A stretch of 10,386 nucleotides of DNA from positions 1-10,386 of the forward strand of contig JADFVP010000095.1 of assembly GCA_015222595.1 (NCBI GenBank), read 5' to 3'. Source of the DNA: Pseudomonadota bacterium (lineage in GTDB: Bacteria; Desulfobacterota; GWC2-55-46; JADFVP01). This document shows, piece by piece, positions 6,573 to 10,386 of this stretch. The notes below the pieces were generated by a model that saw only the letters and a list, made by a program, of their open reading frames with translations, had not been told where the DNA came from and did no database searches. The stretch's first letter is position 1; each line of letters opens with the position of its first letter. A program made the position numbers and the translations under genes.

Positions 6573-7226
6573 GTGAAAAAGACAGGCCTTACGCTCAGGC
6601 AGATGAGCGTTCTGAACTTCTTAAAAGAGTATCTCAAAGAGCACGGCTACCCGCCCTCTTTAAGGGATATCTGCGCTGCATTTGGCATAAAGGGCGCAAA
6701 GAACGCGCGCAAGCATTTAGAGGCGCTAGAGCGCAAGGGCTTTATTTCGCGCCACCCGAACCGTTCTCGCGCCATCGAGATACTGGGTCCGGCTATCTTT
6801 AAAGAGGCCGCTATGCATAAAGAGGGGGCTGTAACCTCGCTTCCTATTGTCGGGCACGTACGCGCCGGAGCCCCGCACATGGCAGTAGAGGATGTTGTCG
6901 GGCACGTTGCGCTCGACACTGCCTTCTTCGACGCTGCCGGGGCCTTTGTTCTTAAGGTCGAAGGGGACTCCATGATAGGGGCCGGAATTGCCGAAGGCGA
7001 CCACCTGGTAGTTAGGCCCGGCACCGAAGTCGCCAATAAAGATATAGTGGTCGCAATGCTAAACGGCGAGGCGACCGTAAAGCGGTTTTTTAAGCGTGGC
7101 ACGACCGTTACGCTCGCGCCTGAGAATCAGGACTTCGCACCCATCGAAATAACCGAAGACGAGACCGGAGCGGATACCGATTTTAGCATCGTAGGCAAGG
7201 TCGTCCACGTTATAAAGTCCGTTTGA
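6573..7226 (+). CDS. lexA: LexA repressor (SOS response regulator, self-cleaving)
   Basis: A 217-residue protein with the full LexA layout. The N-terminal winged helix-turn-helix (LTLRQMSVLNFL, GYPPSLRDICAAFGIK, HLEALERKGFISR, SRAIEI; residues 7-70) is followed by a linker and the S24 peptidase-type C-terminal domain. The self-cleavage site is A98-G99 in VRAGAP, the catalytic serine is S133 in EGDSMIGAGI and the catalytic lysine is K170 in NGEATVKRFF. It represses SOS genes until activated RecA triggers autocleavage. GTG 6573 is chosen as start because AGAGGT (6561-6566) lies 6 nt upstream; an in-frame TTG at 6543 would add ten residues and lacks a site. A few extra residues near the C-terminus (about 193-203, acidic) slightly lengthen it. 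Likely autoregulated through the operator at 6348-6371. Confidence 0.96.
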   Translation: MKKTGLTLRQMSVLNFLKEYLKEHGYPPSLRDICAAFGIKGAKNARKHLEALERKGFISRHPNRSRAIEILGPAIFKEAAMHKEGAVTSLPIVGHVRAGAPHMAVEDVVGHVALDTAFFDAAGAFVLKVEGDSMIGAGIAEGDHLVVRPGTEVANKDIVVAMLNGEATVKRFFKRGTTVTLAPENQDFAPIEITEDETGADTDFSIVGKVVHVIKSV

Positions 7227-7249
7227 ACCGAGAGAGAGAGAAGAGCGCA

Positions 7250-7525
7250 ATGACGACGGAAATAAAGGAGAGCATAAAGGTCATGGCGATCTTTGATTCG
7301 GGGGGTTCGGGTGGCTCGGACGGTTCGGGCGACTCGGGCGTTAAGCCGGTGCGCTTTAAGTGGCGCGGCAGGGTCTATCCGGTAAAAGAGATCACCTACC
7401 GGTGGCACTCCAACCTCGGAGCGGCCCCGCTCATCCATTTCTCCGTTTCGGACGGGGCCACGCTCTTTGAAATTACATACAATAAGAGTACCCTCGGCTG
7501 GGCGATAGAAAATGTAGAGGCTTAG
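7250..7525 (+). CDS. Small SOS-linked protein with Ser/Gly repeat (DUF6504-like)
   Basis: A 91-residue protein starting 23 nt after lexA, with an AGAGAGAAGAG purine stretch ahead of ATG 7250. An N-terminal helix-like segment leads into a flexible Asp/Ser/Gly tract (residues 16-30) encoded by five 9-nt repeats. The C-terminal two-thirds reads VKPVRFKWRGRVYPVKEITYRW, then FSVSDGATLFEITYNKSTLGWAIENVE: a compact, probably beta-rich domain. The PxRFxWRGRxYxV and GW/W pattern resembles DUF6504-type proteins, which I recall near Y-family polymerase genes; this assignment is unverified. Its place between lexA and dinB suggests an SOS or translesion-synthesis accessory role, but the function is unknown. 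The stop codon lies at the edge of structured repeat copy 2. Alternative: an unrelated small DNA-binding or polymerase-partner domain. Confidence 0.8.
   Translation: MTTEIKESIKVMAIFDSGGSGGSDGSGDSGVKPVRFKWRGRVYPVKEITYRWHSNLGAAPLIHFSVSDGATLFEITYNKSTLGWAIENVEA
7295..7339 (+). repeat. Five in-frame 9-nt tandem repeats (Asp/Gly-Ser-Gly)
   Basis: Five 9-nt units with consensus GRYTCGGRN run from 7295 to 7339. Each encodes (D/G)-S-(G/D), giving a 15-residue flexible linker in the small protein between lexA and dinB. Because units are multiples of three, copy-number change would alter linker length without a frameshift. Confidence 0.85.
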
Positions 7526-7646
7526 AAAGTTGCTCTTTTTCCCAAGCTCTTTGTTGGCACAGAAGTAAGAATGCTCACATATATCTATATATGCTCCGCT
7601 TCTTATTCTGTTCCGCCTCGATCTTGAAAAAAATATCTAACTTTCT
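7524..7646 (+). repeat. 123-nt structured repeat, copy 2
   Basis: Same length and layout as copy 1 but with different arms that still pair. AGAAAGTT (7524-7531) pairs with AACTTTCT (7639-7646). TTTTT and CAAG (7536-7546) pair with CTTG and AAAAA (7623-7633), around two C/A mismatches. GG-c-ACAGAA (7556-7564) pairs with TTCTGT-t-CC (7606-7614), and TAAGAA (7566-7571) with TTCTTA (7600-7605). The apical palindrome is CATATATCTATATATG (7578-7593). GCTCTTTGTTGG, GCTCA and CTCCGC are conserved. The outer arm starts inside the TAG stop codon of the upstream gene, so it could also affect transcription past that gene. Confidence 0.85.
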
Positions 7647-7657
7647 AGTTGTAGGTA

Positions 7658-7766
7658 GGTGTTGCCTTTCTCGTAAGCTCTTTGTTGGAGTAACAGTAAA
7701 AACCGTCACGTATATCTGTATACGCTCCGCTTCGTCCTCCACCCAATCTCTTTACAGGCAGGAACC
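7658..7766 (+). repeat. Diverged structured repeat, copy 3 (contains dinB ribosome binding site)
   Basis: It follows copy 2 with a period of 132 nt. Conserved boxes are AAGCTCTTTGTTGG (7675-7688), CAGTAAAAAC, GTCA and CTCCGCTTC. The apical palindrome is changed to CGTATATCTGTATACG (7709-7724), with both arms altered together (CA..TG to CG..CG). Outer pairing is partial: GGT (7658-7660) with ACC (7764-7766) and TGCC (7663-7666) with GGCA (7757-7760); GGAG (7687-7690) may pair with CTCC (7737-7740). The right arm overlaps the dinB ribosome binding site. Confidence 0.7.
7756..7763 (+). promoter_or_regulatory. dinB ribosome binding site inside repeat copy 3
   Basis: AGGCAGGA ends 9 nt before TTG 7773 and 15 nt before ATG 7779, so it favours the TTG start. 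GGCA of this site is in the right arm of copy 3 and can pair with TGCC at 7663-7666, which would partly mask it. Confidence 0.5.
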
Positions 7767-7772
7767 GTTAAC

Positions 7773-8990
7773 TTGATAATGCACGTAGACATGAACGCCT
7801 TCTTCGCCTCAGTAGAACAGAGGGCCAACCCCGCGCTCAGGGGTCGCCCAATAGCCGTTACCGGCTCTGCGGGCCGTACCGTCATCACCACGTCCTCTTA
7901 TGAAGCGCGCGCATTTGGCGTAAAGACCGGCATGAACCGGTACGAGGCGAAGAAACTCTGCCCGGAGATCATCTTCGTGGTCGGAGATAACCGCAAGTAT
8001 GTCGATACCTCTATACGAATCGTCGAGATTATAAAAAGATACTCCCCAGTCGTAGAGGTCTACTCCATTGACGAGGCTTTTGTTGATATATCGGGCACAG
8101 CCTCTCTGTTCGGAACTCCACTGGAGATGGGTGCGTCCATAAAGCGCGATATAAAAGAGGCCACCGGGCTCGACTGCTCGGTAGGTGTCGGTCCGAACAA
8201 GCTTATAGCAAAGCTCGCCGGAGAGATGGAGAAGCCGGACGGCCTTGTGATTATAGAAACGCACGAGGTGGAGGCTGTTCTTAAGGACCTTCCCGTGAAA
8301 GAGCTATGGGGCATTGGCTCAAAGCTGACTAAGCACCTTGGTGCAATGGGGGTTAGAACCTGCGGCGAGTTGGCGGTGTTTCCGGTGCGGGAGCTAAAGG
8401 CGCGCTTCGGCATAGTGGGCGAAAAGCTTTCCTTGATGGGGCGCGGTATTTATGAAGGGGCCGTTGTACCCGAAGGGCGCGAACCGGGGGCCAAGAGCGT
8501 AGGCCACTCTACGACGCTGCCGCGCGACGTCTCGGACTCCGTAAGTATCAACAGGTATCTGCTAAAACTCTCCGAGATGGTCGGCGCGCGTGCGCGCCGG
8601 CACGCACTGAAGGGGCGCAAGGTCACGCTCACGCTCCGCTACTCCGATTTCTATACATTCACCCGCCAGAGAACACTTGTTGACAGCACCAACGACACTC
8701 ATACGGTCTACAAGGCCGTCCGTAAGATACTCGCTTCAATAGAGCTTAGAAGCGCGGTTCGCCTGATCGGGGTCACGCTCTCGGACATGACCGAAGGCGT
8801 AGCAGGCCAGAGCGCCCAGCTGGACCTCTTTGAGGATGAAGAGAGGTCCGGTGCGCTTTTAGAGGCGATGGATTCCATCAACCGCGAGTATGGCCGCTTT
8901 ACGCTTACCTGGGGTTCGCTCTTTGTTGACGACGACGCGTCGTGGGTAATTGCGCCGTCGTGGAGGCCGACCGGGGTCAGGCGGTACTGA
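7773..8990 (+). CDS. dinB: DNA polymerase IV (Y-family, DinB)
   Basis: A 405-residue error-prone translesion polymerase, the usual SOS target. The palm carries MHVDMNAFFASVEQ, with catalytic D6 and steric-gate F11 (numbered from TTG), and VYSIDEAFVDIS with catalytic D100/E101. The fingers block TTSSYEARAFGVKTGM is at about 39-54 and the nucleotide-facing GVGPNKLIAKLAGEMEKPDG at about 138-157. A helix-hairpin-helix thumb (LWGIGSKLTKHLGAMGV) and the little-finger domain follow. A canonical beta-clamp motif QLDLF is at 349-353, unusually followed by about 50 more residues rather than ending the protein, with a WVIAPSWRPTGVRRY tail. Start: TTG 7773 fits the spacing of AGGCAGGA better; ATG 7779 is the alternative and loses only two residues. 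It probably shares the lexA transcript, since no separate operator was found. Confidence 0.95.
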   Translation: MIMHVDMNAFFASVEQRANPALRGRPIAVTGSAGRTVITTSSYEARAFGVKTGMNRYEAKKLCPEIIFVVGDNRKYVDTSIRIVEIIKRYSPVVEVYSIDEAFVDISGTASLFGTPLEMGASIKRDIKEATGLDCSVGVGPNKLIAKLAGEMEKPDGLVIIETHEVEAVLKDLPVKELWGIGSKLTKHLGAMGVRTCGELAVFPVRELKARFGIVGEKLSLMGRGIYEGAVVPEGREPGAKSVGHSTTLPRDVSDSVSINRYLLKLSEMVGARARRHALKGRKVTLTLRYSDFYTFTRQRTLVDSTNDTHTVYKAVRKILASIELRSAVRLIGVTLSDMTEGVAGQSAQLDLFEDEERSGALLEAMDSINREYGRFTLTWGSLFVDDDASWVIAPSWRPTGVRRY

Positions 8991-9188
8991 CCGGTTCGAG
9001 TTAATGGCATAAGAGGCTAAAAATATTTGTAAAACCGGCATCTTATATGATAAATAAAGGGGTGGTATTTATACGGTTTATAGAGTGTGCGTAAGGCATT
9101 AGAAATACTCTTGAGGCACGGCAACAGGCATTGGCTAAGAGCAATATAGTAGGAGAAATAGGCGCGAAAGGGCGCGAAAAAGGACGAA
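8991..9188 (+). other. Intergenic region dinB-leuS
   Basis: This AT-rich spacer of 198 nt follows dinB. CCGGTT (8991-8996) can pair with AACCGG (9033-9038) over a long loop, but there is no T-run, so I do not call a terminator. TATGAT (9046-9051) could be a -10, yet no -35 at proper spacing was found. The last 38 nt carry a decaying 10-nt repeat that runs into leuS. No gene is visible. Confidence 0.5.
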
Positions 9189-9200
9189 ATGGAACGAAAT
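9151..9200 (+). repeat. Degenerate 10-nt tandem repeat over the leuS start
   Basis: Five consecutive 10-mers share the pattern RGGRCGAAAN: AGGAGAAATA, GGCGCGAAAG, GGCGCGAAAA, AGGACGAAAT and GGAACGAAAT. The fourth supplies the AGGA ribosome binding site (9181-9184) and the first base or two of the start codon; the fifth encodes the first residues. This places the leuS translation signal inside a purine-rich slippage-prone tract. Confidence 0.65.
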
Positions 9201-10386
9201 AAAAAGTATGTTCCGGGCGAAGTAGAGGCGAAGTGGCAAGAGATCTGGACGCGGGACAACGCCTTTGTCGCCGGTAACAACCCCGGAGCCCTGAGGTACT
9301 ACGTTCTTGAGATGTTTCCGTACCCGTCGGGCAAGATCCATATGGGCCACGTTCGGAACTACTCCATTGGCGACGTGGTCGCCCGCTTCAAGGCCATGAA
9401 GGGCTTCGACGTGCTCCACCCAATGGGGTGGGACTCCTTCGGCCTTCCGGCTGAAAATGCCGCTATAGAGAGGTCCGTCCATCCGGCTGAGTGGACCCAT
9501 GCCAATATAGATAACATGCGCGTTCAGCTAAAGCGCATAGGGCTCGGCTACGACTGGGACAGAGAGATAGCAACGTGTAAGCCCGACTACTACCGGTGGA
9601 GCCAGTGGATCTTTTTGAGACTGTACGAAAAGGGACTCGCGTACAAGAAGCGCTCTGGTGTTAACTGGTGCACTAAGTGCGTGACCGTGCTCGCTAACGA
9701 GCAGGTAGAGGACGGCCTGTGTTGGCGGTGCGAGTCGGTTGTCGAAACCAAGGAGTTAGAGCAGTGGTTCTTTAAGACCACGGCCTACGCTGACGAGCTT
9801 TTAGAAGCAACGGAAAAGATGGACGGCTGGCCGGAGAAGGTTCTCGTAATGCAGCGCAACTGGATAGGGAAATCCGTGGGCGCTGAGGCCGACTTTGCTC
9901 TAGAGGGCGCGCAAGAGAGTATCCGTATCTTCACCACGCGGCCCGACACCCTTTACGGTGTTACATTCATGTCTTTAGCGCCGGACCACCCTCTGGTAGA
10001 TAAAATAGTAACTGAAGAGCAGCGCGGAGCGGTCGCTAGTTTTAGAGAAGAGGTTAAGCGCGACAGCGCCGAGGCAGACCCGCGAGGCGGAGCAGACGAG
10101 ATTGAGAAGAAGGGCTGCTTCACAGGCGCGTACTGCATAAACCCTCTAACAGATGAGCGCGTGCCGGTCTATGTTGCCAACTTTGTTCTTATGGGCTACG
10201 GCACGGGCGCTGTTATGGCGGTTCCTGCTCACGATCAACGGGACTTTGAGTTTGCAAAGAAGTACGGCCTACCTGTAAAGCCGGTTATAAACCCGGAAGG
10301 CGAAGTGCTTCAAGCCGAGCAGATGGAAGAGGCGTATACGGACGCGGGCGTAATGACCGGGTCTGCCGAGTTCGACGGGCTTAAAA
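9189..10386 (+). CDS. leuS: Leucyl-tRNA synthetase, N-terminal part, 3'-truncated
   Basis: About 399 codons are present before the window ends, roughly half of a bacterial LeuRS. The enzyme charges tRNA-Leu with leucine in the cytoplasm and edits mischarged amino acids. The class I signature is present: EMFPYPSGKIHMGHVRNY, with HMGH at 51-54. HPMGWDSFGLPAENAA, a four-cysteine zinc module (NWCTKC then CWRC, about 158-179) and RNWIGKS follow. Most of the CP1 editing domain is also visible: TTRPDTLYGVTFM at about 247-259 and GYGTGAVMAVPAHDQRDF near residue 340. The KMSKS loop and anticodon-binding domain lie beyond the window. ATG 9189 is the only in-frame ATG; AGGA at 9181-9184 is rather close (4 nt). 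An in-frame stop just upstream (TAG 9159-9161) limits any extension. Confidence 0.97.
   Translation, partial: MERNKKYVPGEVEAKWQEIWTRDNAFVAGNNPGALRYYVLEMFPYPSGKIHMGHVRNYSIGDVVARFKAMKGFDVLHPMGWDSFGLPAENAAIERSVHPAEWTHANIDNMRVQLKRIGLGYDWDREIATCKPDYYRWSQWIFLRLYEKGLAYKKRSGVNWCTKCVTVLANEQVEDGLCWRCESVVETKELEQWFFKTTAYADELLEATEKMDGWPEKVLVMQRNWIGKSVGAEADFALEGAQESIRIFTTRPDTLYGVTFMSLAPDHPLVDKIVTEEQRGAVASFREEVKRDSAEADPRGGADEIEKKGCFTGAYCINPLTDERVPVYVANFVLMGYGTGAVMAVPAHDQRDFEFAKKYGLPVKPVINPEGEVLQAEQMEEAYTDAGVMTGSAEFDGLK

Noticed and set aside
7552..7600. TTGTTGG plus TATATAT stretches in the repeats as sigma70 promoters for dinB
   Set aside because: No -35/-10 pair at 16-18 nt spacing with acceptable matches was found; the AT-rich parts are explained by the palindrome.
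7591..7776. 61-codon plus-strand reading frame between the small SOS protein and dinB
   Set aside because: It lies entirely within the structured repeats, has low-complexity translation and no good ribosome binding site.
9017..9500. Minus-strand reading frames opposite the leuS start
   Set aside because: They are shadows of leuS, whose family motifs on the plus strand are unmistakable.

Overview
The window looks like a stretch of a mid-GC (about 50-53%) Gram-negative chromosome. Gene content, the alaC-like/hom/thrC/apgM order and the LexA operator architecture point to Deltaproteobacteria (Desulfobacterota) or a related, probably uncultured lineage. That placement is inference; no rRNA or other phylogenetic marker is present apart from partial leuS. 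No tRNA, CRISPR array, transposase or phage gene was seen.

Layout: (1) 1-4129, + strand: a threonine/aspartate-family block. It holds the C-terminal end of a class I/II aminotransferase, homoserine dehydrogenase (hom), threonine synthase (thrC, overlapping hom by 14 nt) and, 125 nt further on, an ApgM-family protein. No classical GHMP homoserine kinase (thrB) is present, and the ApgM-like protein sits where that kinase is needed, so it is a good candidate for the non-orthologous homoserine kinase. (2) 4187-5442: a strong hairpin, then a lone minus-strand acyltransferase-3 membrane protein. (3) 5443-6286: a spacer with a GTAG-headed REP-like palindrome, then a small PQ-loop-like membrane protein. 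(4) 6321-8990: an SOS module. A near-consensus sigma70 promoter overlaps a LexA-operator-like palindrome and is followed by a leader of roughly 210 nt, lexA, a small conserved-looking protein with an in-frame Ser/Gly repeat, and dinB (DNA polymerase IV). (5) 9189-end: leuS, truncated by the window edge.

The most unusual signal is a family of structured repeats confined to the non-coding parts of the SOS module. Two full copies, each exactly 123 nt (6384-6506 and 7524-7646), can fold into one long interrupted hairpin. Their outer arms differ in sequence but stay complementary through paired changes. Each full copy is followed 132-134 nt later by a second unit: a diverged copy just ahead of dinB (7658-7766) and a truncated start just ahead of lexA (about 6521-6535). 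If the promoter call is right, one copy and one fragment lie in the lexA mRNA leader, and the other two copies fill the gap before dinB and include its ribosome binding site. Whether this is a cis-regulatory RNA or a palindromic mobile repeat (MITE/REP-like) cannot be decided from one window, but it is the best candidate here for an undescribed element.
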